Positions 33,325-45,849 of a stretch of DNA of 64,000 nt are shown piece after piece. Each line of letters opens with the position of its first letter. The stretch's first letter is position 1. Source of the DNA: Quercus robur (Eukaryota > Streptophyta > Magnoliopsida > Fagales > Fagaceae); the NCBI RefSeq assembly GCF_932294415.1, contig NC_065537.1:68338290-68402289 (forward strand). Direction: 5' to 3'. The notes beneath the pieces are model-generated. The model made no database searches and was not told the origin of the DNA. It saw only the letters and a program-made list of their open reading frames with translations. Both the position numbers and the translations under genes were made by a program.

Positions 33325-35694
33325 TTAACAGTGTGCCTAAACTGAGGACCATGACATCTGAATTTTTCTCAAACCTCATTTTTATGGAAATGAGGATTAC
33401 CAATTAAAAAGATGGTTTGGGAGTTGGGAAACTTATATTATTCCAAAGTGACAATTACACCCTAATTTAACACCCTTGCTTCTTACATATGAAAGTTGAG
33501 TTATGCCTCCACATTTGTCTATACGGGTCATTTCTGACGGGTTTATTTTTTTATTTATTTATTTATTTTTATAATTCTGGCGGTTTATTAGATCAAGTTA
33601 CCAACACCCCTTATGGTTCAATGAGTTCTATTCACACCCTCTGAGATTTGATTATTCAAATCACTTTCTGAGGTATCTAATTGTTTTGATCAAGTACCTC
33701 CATCCACTTCACATTAAATTCATAGACAAAATTAATCACAAGCTAATAATTAGATACTACACAACATGATTTAGGAAACATCAATATGAGTTTATGGGTG
33801 TCAGGTGTGATTAGAAAAATACGCCCTCCTAAGGTAAATGAAAATTTGGGATGAGCCGATTCAAATATTGACCAAAATAGGCAGCAGTTAACAAATGCAT
33901 TCAAAATCCTAAACCAGCCAAAAGGTGAAAATCTCCTGGTTGGTTTTGCAATGACTGGGCAGCTTGTTAAGCATATCAGAACTCAAAAATGTTCAAGGAA
34001 AATTGTTTCTGTATTATCAAAAAATCAATTTCTAATTCCCAAACAAAATAATCATACATTTATAGAGAGGAGGTAAAGGATCATGATTATGCAATTGATG
34101 TAAAGACTGATCCAAGCAGCTAAAACTTCATGGAAGACGGAGGAGCTTGTTCACAGCAGAGTCTCAAGCATCTACATTTCTCCTCAGGAGTTTTCTTCAC
34201 AGGCATTAAGGTCTCAAAGAGAATACAAACATGTGAAAAAATTAGATACAGCACAAAAGGGTCCTAAATGTGATCAATTCAAAAAATTTGCTGTCTAAGT
34301 AAAAGAATTGCCATGAAGCTTAGATAAATCACTATTTGATTTCCTCCCTGTTAGGAAGGAAAAAGTTTGGGGGGTGCTTCATAAGCACCACCAAGGGGTA
34401 GGGTAGGAGCCTAATGTATGCAATATACACGGTAAATAAACGAATGTAAAGGATACAGCTGTGTAGCTAGACTGTCTACGCCCTTCATCTCCTCATTTAA
34501 TCTGTTACAAAAGGAAAAAAAAAAATCCAAATCAGGTTAGAAAGGACATATTTACCATGAAAGAGTAAAAGCATTGATCTAAAATATTTCGTTCCTGTTG
34601 CATGTTGGTAGTGAGATACAAGAGGAGGCAATCCCATTATCAGCATGCAAGTCAGTACATGTACTCCAAAAGGGTAAAAAATTCTTCAAGACAGTTGTGC
34701 CTGGCTAGTTATCAAAAGGGAGTGTTGCCACGCCATCAATACAAACAAAATTTTCCAAAACTTTTTTCTGGTAAGTGAAATTTTCCAAAAATTATAGCGC
34801 ATTAGATAGTGTATTCCGAAATTGTTAAAATCTTCATGAGAGCAAGATCCTGATAACAGCCATACATTGAAAATTTGAGGGGCAATGAGGCCTAAGATTG
34901 ACCAATCCAGGGAATATTGAGGGTAGTGAAATTATGTGAAGTTACGATTTAAGCAAAAATAAAAATTAAAGTTTCTTACTTTAAAACAGTTGCTACCACA
35001 AAGGCCTAATTTCAAGTTCTAAGGCCAACATGAAACGTCCATATCCTCCAAGTATATCCTACCACCAGCTACAGCCAATAATTTTACAAACTTAGCAGTA
35101 TTGACAATTCTTATATTTTTTTTAGATGTATTTATAATAAATAATAGTAAATAGGAATAAAAATAAAAACTGTTGCTTAATGGTATCTCAGATACATCTT
35201 GTTAAGCTGAAAAAGTAGCTGCAATTAACTTTTAGAGCACTTTTAGTTCCACTTCCCATATCAAGAACTTTCCCAGCTCATTGAAACAATAACTAAGTCA
35301 TCATTCTGCGAAAACATAGACAATAAGAAGTAACAACCTAAGAGACATCCCCACGTCAGGTTCATGGATGGGCATAAACCATAAAATACTTCTTTACATT
35401 ATATGCATAAGCCTGCTGAATGGTTATATTGAAGCCATTTCCAATACTTTTTAAACCAAAAGTAAATTAGTTGGGCATTAAATAATACCTGAGACACGAA
35501 TTTATACACCGATTCCCCTTTGTTGATGCATCAAGAACTGCACAGTAAAAGGATAGAGTCAAAAAAATACAGGTTATCAAATCAGGAGGTCTACACAATA
35601 AGTAAATGATTTTTCATGTAACATATAGGGACAAATACCAGACCTTTAATCCACCAATTTGGAAGGAGCAAAATGTTGACGGCTGTGTTCCACG
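32736..35694. other. Intergenic DNA downstream of TyrRS
   Basis: AT-rich. A (TA)n tract lies at 33292-33322 and a TTTA-rich run at 33545-33570. From about 34000 the sequence is less repetitive and probably includes the tyrosyl-tRNA synthetase 3' UTR on the minus strand. No coding frame is supported. Confidence 0.4.
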
Positions 35695-38680
35695 TTACCT
35701 TGTGACTCTGTAAGCCTACAAAAACCAAACACCACTTGGTTGAGTTTCCTTAACAGAATTATTTAAAAAATAATTGGAATTGAAATGCAATGAACCAAAA
35801 CGTCTCTTGATTTAAGGCACAATTTATATGTGCAAATGCTAATTCTGACTCTTTAACAATTTTTAAACTCATTATTAAAAAAAAAAAAAATTTAAAAGTC
35901 AATCGACCATACCTTAACCCTTTTCAAAAGATCTTTTGCATCATTGTCATTCTTGAAGTGTTCTCTTACAGGCTGCAAACAACAGAACAAAGAAGTTAGA
36001 CCACAGAATTAACAAATTTGATGGATTGTAGGCTCTCTTGAGCATACTTTGCAATAGCTCCACCCTTCCAAAGAATTCACCCTATGTTTGGATGGGGCAG
36101 TTCCAAACATGCCCTAAAGTATGTAGGCCAATCAAATTAAGGTCCTAGCAATTTAATCATAGCTTCAAGATGGTTTATGGCTAGCAGAAGTCCAACATCA
36201 TTTATCCAACATGTGTAAAGCAGTAGCATCACTCCCCAAAGTCATGGGGAATCAATTTACCTAAGAAGCATTAATTAGAGATAAATGGAAAGAACATACC
36301 TCTAGTATCTTATTCAAAGCCTTTGCCAAGGCTGGTTTAAGATCAGCTGGATGTAGCTTTCCACTTTCATAGTAAGCAACCAATTCTTCAAAATTTTCGA
36401 AGCTCCTGGATAACGGGCATCATACATTGGAAGAAAACAATTTGAGTTAATATTCCCAATGAAAATTGATTCTAGAAAAATAGCTCAAGAAACTGTACTA
36501 ATCTAAGGAGCACACACTTTCAACAAGATGCAAGGGTTAAATTAGGTGAAAAGGTAGATGTCCTAGCATTAATTAAATAAAATAAGTAAAGCTTTCATAA
36601 TAAAATCCTTATGACTTACTTATCACCACCGTTCTCTACACTGCGCTCTATTACAAACTTTTTAAACCAAGGTAAAATGAGGTACTTCACATACTCCAAG
36701 CATGGATTCCCTTCCACAATATCTGGAGGACAGTATGCTCTCTTAATCTTCAAATTCACTTCAGCCTACAACATGGAGGCAGAATAAATCTATGGTTAAC
36801 CTAGTTTTATAATCCACTATCCTTATGCTATGTGCAACTAATATAAAAAACACAATGCAACCCCCTAAATGGAAATTTGATACCCCTTTACATGCACCCT
36901 ACCTCGTCATCTTCCATAAAAATGGAAGATAGTGGATCACTTTTCGACATCTTCTCCTGACCTTGTTGTAAACCAGGTAACATGTCTGTAAATCACCAGT
37001 AAGCAAAACAAATAAAGACAACACAACTATACACAAAATGTTACAGGATACAAAAATAAATAGAGAAGTAGTCAGTATAAAGAATTAGGAACATACGGTG
37101 TGACAAAATAATAGGCTTGTTTTTCCTCTTGATGTCATCACAGTACTCTCTTGCAAGTACATTCACTTTTCGCTGATCCATTCCCAGTTGGCAAATGTCG
37201 GCCTATTTATTTTATAAAAAATTCATACAGTTCAAAAATTTTTATGTTTTTCCACAAAATCAACATAGGATCCCCCCACCCCACTCTCTTTCCCTCTTTA
37301 AAGTTCCAAGACCACATGTATTATAGTGAGAAACATATGCAACAGGATCAGAAGACAAGACTAATAGAAAAACGAAGTCTGCAGAACAAGGAAGCAAACC
37401 ACCAGAGAGCCAGATTAACACAAGCAAGCTAGGCAGTTATTAGTACTTGCATAAATAACAAATCAGTTAAAACTTCAAGTCAAGTATTAGTCTACATGTA
37501 GATGGCATAACCATGTTAAGGTTATTACAACTTCTGCTCCTATAACCCCAAAGTGGTATTGGAGGATGAACTGAGAACTGACGAACAAATGACGCTTAGG
37601 TAAAAATTATACAACCATGGCTTGATGAATTAGATTCGTTTTAGTGCTGACCTCTCTCCACTAACTTGGGTTTCTCTATTACAATTAGTTTTGTAATCAT
37701 GTCTACATTTCACCCATTTCTATTATTTTTTATAAGTGGTTTGGTGGGTTAGAAATATCTATTTTTTAGCCTTCATTTCCACCCCACTTTGAAACAGGCT
37801 CAAAAAATCCAATACTGAAATCAGTAACTTTCTTATAGCTCTGACTGAGATCACAATCTTTTTAACTCTGTTAGAAACACCAGGATGTGCCAATTGAGCT
37901 ACACAAGACTCTTGGGCGACTGAAATCACAAAGTGCCTGGTTGAGATTGAGATGTAATTGCAACCATGCCCATATACATTCCAAACAGTAATCATTATAT
38001 TTCACCGTGTATAAAGATACAGCACTAGTTGATACCCTAGGAGTAAAACAACAGCAAATTGCCTATAGAATTTTATAGCAATGAGAGACATCTGAGGAAA
38101 TCCATGCAACATTCAAACAAATGAGAAGTGCAAGCTACTGTCTTGGCACAAGCCAACCAACAAAACCAAATGGTCTATTCACAAACTAAAAGTGAAAAAG
38201 GAAGCACCTTCAAGAAAAACACATCAGCACATTGCATGCATGGGTAGAAAATTTGTGCTGCAGTCAACTCTTCCTCTTCACTTCGACCCATAATTTGACC
38301 ACACCTGCAGCAAAATATAATATAAGTAAAAATAACAACACATCACCAGCATGTTAAAGTAATAATAACAATCATCATACAATAATTCACCTTTTTATCC
38401 TTGAAACCGTATTCCTTCGTGCTATATCCATCACAAGAGGCCAGTACTCGTGAGCTCTCGAGTTTATCTCCTTCGAGGACCACAAAAACTCCACCTTCCC
38501 TCCATCAATATCCATCCCGACGGCCTTCCAAATCTCAATGAGGTAGCGCCCAACAACCTCAATTTTCTTCAAGTCACCTCCCATCTTATTGTTTAGCTGG
38601 GCAAACCAATCTGCAATCCATATTTTCACTCTACACCCAACAGATGTCAGCTTGTTCACATTTATTGCCTTCATAACTCC
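35695..38680 (-). CDS. Cytosolic tyrosyl-tRNA synthetase, first exon not found
   Basis: Eight exons on the minus strand: 38680-38391, 38304-38208, 37202-37097, 36985-36903, 36765-36620, 36405-36300, 35972-35913 and 35715-35695. All have GT-AG borders and consistent phases, giving 302 residues with no stops, ending KRVKAYRVTR. Recognisable are VKIWIADWFAQLNNKMGGDL, KEINSRAHEYWPLVMDIARR, GMDQRKVNVLARE, the class I KMSKS loop in GQEKMSKSDPL, and GNPCLEYVKYLILPWFKKF. This is plant cytosolic TyrRS (type of At2g33840), which charges tRNA-Tyr. The family is about 380-390 residues; the missing N-terminal ~80 would contain the GFEPSGRMHIAQ region with the HIGH-like motif. The frame at 38680 opens exactly after that motif at an acceptor (gtgcag). 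I find no upstream exon before 40300 or as an open frame further right. It may be a 5'-truncated duplicate, or a gene whose first exon lies far away. Confidence 0.85.
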
Positions 38681-39286
38681 CTGCACAACAAACAAACAAA
38701 CAAACAATAAAATAAAAACAACCCATCTGCAACCTCAGAAGATAAATCATACCAAAACCCAATAAAACAACACAATTCTAAAGCCAGTATGACAGTATCA
38801 ACAAATACACAAATATAAAGTCTACAGACTCTAATCGCATGTTATGCCAAATACACAAATATGTCCCATTATTATTTCATAGTATTCTGAGTTCAAATCA
38901 TGCTGCCACTATCATGGGTAATGATTAAACTGAACATTAAACCTTTAATACAAGTGGTGATTTTATCACTAAACCATTAATGCACATTGCTCATCCTATA
39001 ACTCAAATATAGAAATTATAATTGAAAAGACATCTATATAATAACTAATAGTCGAAACGTTTGACTTTTGTTGACCACTCCTTATTACGCCACATGGCTA
39101 CATAAATTAATGCCACATCTACCATTAAAAACACAGAACAATGTATCTTTTCATTTGGCGGAACAAGAGAAATGTTTGCATGAAATCTTCACTTTTCAAA
39201 CAAACACTCCTTTTGGCCCTGGGTAGTTACAAATTTTACACCTTTTATATTCCTTCCCACGAACGGAGAAAAAAAAAACTTCTTTC

Positions 39287-39391
39287 TTTTTTTTTGATAA
39301 GTAATAAGGATATATATTCAATAACACTGCCTTATGCAAAAAAAACATAAGGCAGAGAGAACAATACAGATAGAGCAGATTAAGAAAAGAG

Positions 39392-39436
<45 letters not shown>

Positions 39437-39845
39437 AAGAAAGGGGAGAGACACTAAATGCAAAGGAGAGAGCTAAGGAACATAGGGAGAGAGTCACTAA
39501 AGGTGATTCCCCAAGCCCTAGACCAGTCAAACAGGGAGCCACTGAAAGAAGCCAATAATTGGTCATCCGAGCTTTCCAAGTACTCAAAAGTCCTCCAATT
39601 CCGTTCCTTCCAAAGACACCACATTAAGCACAAAGGAGCTAGATTCCAAATGCTAGACGAGTGTTTTCCAGGCCAATTCCACCAACCAAAGAGGGTATTC
39701 GCAACTGTTCTTGGCAAGCCCCAAGAAAACCCAAAAGATCTAAACACCAGACTCCACAACCTATGAGCCTTACCACAATGAAGTAGCAAATGATCCACCG
39801 TCTCCCCATTACAACGGCACATGATGCACCAGTCAACAAATGATC
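39287..39845 (-). mobile_element. 5'-truncated LINE fragment with RT zinc-binding domain
   Basis: On the minus strand, a frame from about 39850 reads FVDWCIMCRCNGETVDHLLL and goes on to HCGKAHRLWSLVFRSFGFSW. This is the zf-RVT (reverse-transcriptase zinc-binding) domain at the C-terminus of plant LINE ORF2, with its Cys/His ligands. It ends with a 3' tail ttattacttatc plus poly-A (plus T-run 39287-39295). A 44-nt poly-A tract on the plus strand (39391-39434) is an internal expansion. Only the last ~560 bp are present, as usual for LINEs. It sits upstream of TyrRS, possibly within its first intron. Target duplication not resolved. Confidence 0.75.
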
Positions 39846-40497
39846 TCTTTTTTCCTATACGCTTCTCTCTTTCCCTCTCTCCTTTTCAAACACAACTTCA
39901 CCGTTTCACTCTACAATATACTAACGCATTAGTTGCTACCCTTAGCCGCTCTCTCTCCATGGACCAAACCTAACTCGAAGTCGGTGATTACGCCTCAAAC
40001 CTCTCTCGCAACCATGGTTAGAATAGTTCAAACCCTAAATCTTCATTTTTTTTTTTTTTTTTTTTGCATCATATTTTTGTTGTTTCTACCATGATTGAGT
40101 TTTGTTCTCTTTTTCTATACTGAATAATCCAGTTATTTTGAACAAGTTGGGGTTTTTATATAGAATTGTACATATGTATCATGTAGGCATGTAGCACGGG
40201 TTAGGACTCTTTGAAATTAGGTTAGGTTTTACTTTTTCACTTATAAATAAATAAATAAAATTCGGTTTTACTTTTTCAATATGCAGACCTCTTCTTCATC
40301 AAGTGCAGTACAATCTTCAATCTCTGAAGTGGGAGCACTTTGTTTAATTATAGCACGCATTTCTTCAATTTCAATGAGCAACAATGGGTCAAATACTATT
40401 TTGTCTGCCCGTAATAACCTGACACAAGAACAACTGAACGGAGAACTCACCCACCATCATCGGCGATCGTCAGACCCCCCCCAATGTCTTCAGGTTT
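39846..40497 (+). other. Possible leader and short spliced exon, unassigned
   Basis: A CT-rich leader-like stretch (39855-40010) reaches ATG|gttaga at 40013. A poly-T-containing intron-like region ends in tgcag, and an open exon-like block at 40284-40492 ends ttcag|gttttt. Joined, the plus frame reads MTSSSSSAVQSSISEVGALC onward without a stop. The reverse strand of the same block is also open (EIEEMRAIIKQSAPTSEIED) with good codon usage. I recognise neither product. Confidence 0.25.
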
Positions 40498-42284
40498 TTG
40501 CATTTTATTCTTATTTATTTAATATTAGGCTTTTAATAGAATTTAGATTTGGGTATTTTAGTTGGTTGGTTTTGATTTACCTAATTGGGTTAGATTCAAT
40601 TTTAATTAAGGTTTTGATTTAGGATTGGCTTTTATCAATGGTCAAAAAATTGTAAACCCTAATTTTCATTAATCTCACACTTTGTTTGGTTGGCCTCACT
40701 AGGTCTATCTCTGTTTCTCTTCTTCTAATTTTTAGACTCTCTTTATTCTGTTTTTTTTTTCTTTACAAGATATATTTTTAATGGTGGAATCCTTGAAATA
40801 GATAATGGAATCCAGTAGGCTATAATAGTTCTTCATCACATGAAAAGAGAATAGAGGCAACCCCATTACGCTAGAAGTGTTCAACAAATTGCTAAGGTAT
40901 AATCTATAATCAATTTTAAAAAAAAAAAATTTGGCTATCTGATAACATAATTATGATTTTAAATATCAAATATAAAAGTTGAATGATGGCTTAGATTGAT
41001 TGTGTTTTATATGCATTATTTGTTTAAAAGGTAGTATTTGTAGTTTGTGGGGGAAAAATAGAGAGAGATATTGAATTTCGTCAACACAAGTTCTCACATT
41101 TTAATTACCTATTACTGGGGAAAAATGTCCCTGTTTCCCCATAACTTATAAGATTCTACTGTAGTGTTGGCTATCACAATTAGATGTCAAAAAGAATTAT
41201 TAGCAGCGTCAGGTGTGAGTAGATGGAATACACCAAATGCTTTATGGTTAAAGTATATTGGACTGTTCATTTTTTGCAAAATACTGATGTTGGTGGTATA
41301 GGAATATATTGGTCAAAATTTGACCATTTGATTGGATTTTTTTTTTTTTTTTTTTTTTTTACGCTAAAGATCATGAAATTCCTTTTGTTTTGACTGGTTG
41401 TAGGCAAAAATTAGTTTGAATCGAGTGAGATGTTACAAAAAAATTACTCCAATTATAGGTTTTTTTTTTTTTTTTTTTTCTCTTAAGAAATGTGCATGAT
41501 ATTAATAAAAATCTGCTTTTATATTTCTTGAAATACCAAGCTGAATTTTTCACGATATTGCCATAATTTTACTTTGCATGGATGATCTCTAATATTTTGA
41601 TCATAAAAATAGTATTTCATTACCTTAGGGTGAGTGCTTTTGACGGTACACTTCGGTTTAGGAAATTATTTTATTTTTTATGAATTACATGTTATTTTTA
41701 ATAGGGTTCAATTGCATTAAAGGAATTTTCACATTTATATGAAGTGATACTATAAATTTTATTGACAAAATTTAGCTACAAAATTGGTTGTACCTTAAGT
41801 TTACAACCTTACTTAATATCTTTTTATTGAAAGTGAAATTTGACAAATCTACCATTGGATTATATTTCTTCTTATATCTTCCATGCTTGCAAAAATTTCT
41901 ATAAAATTAAATATTAATAACTATGTTATCAATAAATTATTTAAATTGCAAGTTTCTTTAATTTAAAATTATGCATAAAATGTAAGCTTATAGATCATAT
42001 AGTAAATAATATCCAATTGGCTCAAAATTTGATATGTGTATTAAAAACATAAAGAATATACAATTTAACGATTAGATTCTTAAAATATGTAGTAATGTGA
42101 ATGATATTTTTTTTTTTTTTTTTTGATGAAAAAAGCTTGAATGATATTGAATAAGGTTATAACCCTAGTTACAACTAATTTTATAGCTAAACTTTGTCCA
42201 AATTTAATTATAAAATACATGATTTTTTTTCTTGGAAGTTCATTTAATTTTTCTTTTAATTAGGGATGTGATTTACTTGAGTAG
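40498..42284. other. Intergenic AT-rich DNA with a long-arm inverted repeat
   Basis: T-runs at 41338-41360 and 41460-41479. About 41755-42205 behaves as one element: the left arm (ttagctacaaaattggttgta) pairs with the right arm (tacaactaattttatagctaa). Its interior matches 30180-30420 in inverse orientation. No genes. Confidence 0.4.
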
Positions 42285-42300
42285 GATGCATTTTCATTTT

Positions 42301-42500
42301 TTTTTTTTTTGGTTAAAAGGAAATTGCATTAACAAAAACTAAGAGGCCATAGTGGCCAGAGTAGTGGTAGTAAGTCTACCATAGTACATGTCATTAGCAT
42401 CTGTAGTTACATAGGATTCAATTTCTACAGATGGCGGAAAATCAAAAATAACAAAATCCTCTTGGAGAGAGCACCCTCTTCTCGCCAAGGCATCCGCGAT
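42301..42500 (-). mobile_element. LINE 3' end (RNase H tail) with 16-bp target duplication
   Basis: Minus strand: ADALARRGCSLQEDFVIFDF then PPSVEIESYV, the end of a LINE RNase H domain, followed by a 3' UTR and a poly-A tail (plus T-run 42301-42310). The 16-bp repeat GATGCATTTTCATTTT occurs at 42285-42300 and again at 43592-43607, which marks the target duplication now spread apart by the hAT element. Only about 200 bp of LINE survive (5' truncation). Confidence 0.8.
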
Positions 42501-43586
42501 TAGGGGTGTCAATGTTCGACCCAACCCGCGAACACGACACGAACCCAACACGGTTTTTTTCGGGTTAGGGTTGGGCCTTAATGGGTTTGGGTCATAAACG
42601 GGTCGACCCGAAAGTGACACGATAAGAAACGTGTCATAAACGGGTCAAACCGCGTAACCCACAATAGACACGTTTGACACGCCAATTTATTTGTGTCAAA
42701 TCCGAAATGACCCACTTAACACAACCCGTTTAACTCGTATAACAAATAAATAATTATTTTATTTTAGATTTTTCAAATACCTTTTATATCCAATATATAT
42801 TTTAAATTTAAAAAGAAAAGTAAGTAATTACAAATGAGAAAGGTAATCTTATTGTTTCATTAGTTATTATTACTCTTACATTATTATTATTTAGTTCTTG
42901 TAAAACTGTTGAGGCGTGATCATATTTTGTAACTACTAATAATTTTTTTTTTTTTTTTGGCATAGAACTTGTACAAATGAAATTGGATGAGCTTGTGGAA
43001 GATGTTATGAACTTGTACATCAACAAAGAATCTATGGATGATAATCGTGGTCATAGTCAGGATTAGTCTACTATTTGCTCAAATTCTTTCAATATTGATA
43101 CTTAGCATTTGGCGAGTTCCAAGGATATTATATTTTTGTTGAACTATGTTATTTTATTTTTGTTAAACTATGTTATTTTGAATTTGGGTTGAAGTGCTGC
43201 ACTTCTTTTGGAGTGTAAAGAACTTATTTCTAGATGAATGTTATGTTTTTATTGAACTATACTATTTTGAATGTGGGTCGAAGACTTAAAATGTATGTAC
43301 TGGTTTTTGGGATATAAAAAAAGATAATTTATAGATGGATGTTATATTTAATATTATACAGGTTGAAATGGGTTGTGTTACATTCGTGTTAACCCAACAC
43401 GATCCGTTTATTAAACGTGTCAAATGGGTTGGGTCAGGTCAACCCGCCTTATTAACAGGTCGGGTTAGGGTTGAAGGATCCTGACACGATTATTAAATGG
43501 GTCGCGTTAGGGTTGAGCCATTTAGTCTAATACCCCTACCTCGACACGACACGAACCCGACACGCTAACCCGAATTGACACCCCTA
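42501..43586. mobile_element. hAT-type element inserted at the LINE edge
   Basis: A 1086-bp element with perfect 13-bp inverted termini TAGGGGTGTCAAT and an exact 8-bp target duplication TCCGCGAT (42493-42500 and 43587-43594). Subterminal regions are dense in acccgacacg/cgtgtcgggt-type motifs, probably transposase binding sites. The middle (42740-43360) is AT-rich without a transposase frame, so it is non-autonomous. Confidence 0.9.
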
Positions 43587-43607
43587 TCCGCGATGCATTT
43601 TCATTTT

Positions 43608-43897
43608 ATTATGATGCATCAATATTTTAATTAATTATTTTGAAATATATATATATATATATATATATATCTATATATTAAAATGTAGTGGGACCACACA
43701 ACCACGAGGCAATCCATGGTTGCACCACATGGCAGCACGTGATTATGCTTGAACAATAATCAAAATAAACTCTGATTATGATTTAGACTCCAAATTAATT
43801 ATGACTTAGTCAATTTTAAGCTAATCTATTAATTAAGTCCAAATTAAAGTGATTAACCAATTGACATAAGTATGGATTAACCAATTGACCACTATGC
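43608..43897. other. AT-rich DNA with (TA)n tract
   Basis: A (TA)n microsatellite lies at about 43645-43678, followed by unassigned sequence up to the SINE. Confidence 0.4.
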
Positions 43898-44045
43898 ACT
43901 CTTGGTGTGGTGGTCACTCCATAAGTATAAATGCTTGTGGGGCATGAGGGGGCAAGGGCCAAGATTTAAGTCTCTAGGAGGGAGCTTCACACACATATAC
44001 ACTTAGATTAGGTTAAAGTAGAAATTTTATCTTGTATAAAAAAAG
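43898..44045 (+). mobile_element. Au-like tRNA-derived SINE
   Basis: ggtggtcactccataagtat and atgcttgtggggc, a B-box-like aagatttaagtctct, then ttcacacacatatacactta and gaaattttatcttgta with a short A-tail. It matches the copy at 46475-46643 in inverse orientation. The layout fits the widespread plant Au SINE family as I recall it. Followed by a (TA)n tract. Confidence 0.7.
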
Positions 44046-45022
44046 AAATATATATATATATATATATATATATAGATAAAAGCATATGCATGGATAAACA
44101 AATAAAACGAACAACATACAAAAATTAAGAAGCACAAAGATAACATCAAACGAGTTATCAAAGAGGAAAACATCGGTAATGGGTGCAAAAACCTCTTCAT
44201 GGCGTTGTTGTCGAAAACAATCCACAAGAATAGATGGTTGCAATTCAATTCACTCACAAAACTCCAAGTATTTAGCAAAATAATACTCAAGCCCTCCAAA
44301 CTTCTATTTACAAACAACTTTGTAAATCTTTTTTCTATTCTAGCATCTGGATTTGCAAGTCCAGTTTTCCATCACATAATAAAGTCTCCATAGTCACTTC
44401 CAATAATAATAAATACTAAAAAGAAAAGAAAAAAAAAATTATCATTGATTACTCCAAGACCTCTTGGAGATTTGAGATTGCTCTCCAATACTTTCCAAGC
44501 ACCAATCTACACCATGAACTCTGAAGCTTTCAATAAATATGTGTGCACAATGGTTTTAATCTCTTAAATAGGATTTGACAATGGAGAGGAAGAAGGTACA
44601 GAGAATGAGAAGGTTTAATAGATAAGGTTTTAGGGTTCTCTCTAGCTTTTTAGTATGAGTATTGGGTGTTTTTTTCTCACTCAAATTTATGGGAAATGAG
44701 AGATATATAATGAGAGACTAGGGCTAGAACTGCAATATGATAAATAACATCTTTGTACGTCCGAAGTGTGGTATGAACTTTCAGTCCAACTATTTTTCTA
44801 CTTCAGTTTTCGTACCACAATTCGCTTGACATCGCCGACTTCGTAAGAGTGAACTTGTGCAGCTTTCAACCCAGTTTCAGTAACTTGACAACTTTACCTC
44901 ACCAACCCAATATATATAAATATATATATATATATATGTATGTATGTATGTATATATAGGTAAAACTTAGAAAAAATCCAATTAGATTATACAATTAAAG
45001 TTCAATTTTGCGCTATGTATCC
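44046..45022. other. Intergenic DNA, nothing recognised
   Basis: (TA)n at about 44048-44074 and 44910-44960, otherwise sequence without coding or repeat features I can assign. Small frames in both directions lack coding character. Confidence 0.4.
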
Positions 45023-45844
45023 TGTAAGGGCTATATTTTAGTTCCCAACCCACTATGTGGATGGACATAGGCCCAAAAAGCCCAAAAACAAGGAATTTGT
45101 AAAGAGTGGGTAGGAAAATTAGGCTTTAGTTAATCAAACAAACATTGGGAAGGATTCAGATGATAAGAGAATGAAAAGAAAAAGGGTCGTGTTGAAAAAA
45201 TCGTCCTCGGCAAAGTCCGAAGAGGTCTATTCTTTTATAATACTCACAAGTCCGATTACGAGTTTGATTCTGGAATGCTACTTTGTTTCTCTCTTTTTCT
45301 TCCCCTTTTTTTTGATCCCCTAATCTTGTTTCTTCCTTCTTCTTTTATACTCTCCCTCCTTTTCATCTCCACCTTCCACCTGTATGCTAGATGGTTAGGG
45401 CTGATACTTGTCCCATCAGCACTTCCGATAAGTCCTCATGTAGTAGCTGTAAAGATAAAATACACTGTTTAGATATCACTTCTACATTAATGCGGCCAGG
45501 GAGTTAGTTGCAGTGCATTTAATGCAAAAATAGCAACTTTTTCCCCAGATATTTTGGGGCTCTTCCTTATCTTATATCTCTGCAATATTTGTCCGCCCCA
45601 ATTGAATTTTCGGGGTTATCATCTTTGCTGTCAAACCATCTTCCAGGATAGCCAAGTTTGGCCAATGAAGTTTTCATCCTTGGCACACTCTCTAGAGCTA
45701 TTATGACCAAACCCCATCTTTTATTTATCAGCGCAATCTCCTCAGACAAAGACTTCTCCTCCTCGGGCAAATCCTTGTTCTCGGCTTGGGCCACAAGCCC
45801 AATATATTGATAAATAATGAACTTCTGGGCCCAAAGACCCTACA
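45023..45844 (-). mobile_element. Solo LTR (822 bp)
   Basis: Flanked by TATCC at 45018-45022 and 45845-45849, with TG...CA ends (TGTAAGGGC to GACCCTACA). It shares the block gatacttgtcccatcag and CCTCGGC-type motifs with the LTRs at 47220 and 50672 and lies in the same (minus) sense. No internal region. It is a relative of that family, not a recent sibling. Confidence 0.8.
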
Positions 45845-45849
45845 TATCC

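Noticed and set aside
38978-38996. atgcacattgctcat, which would read MHIAH like the missing TyrRS HIGH-type motif
   Set aside because: It is on the plus strand, opposite to the gene, and flanking codons do not match the family. Chance.
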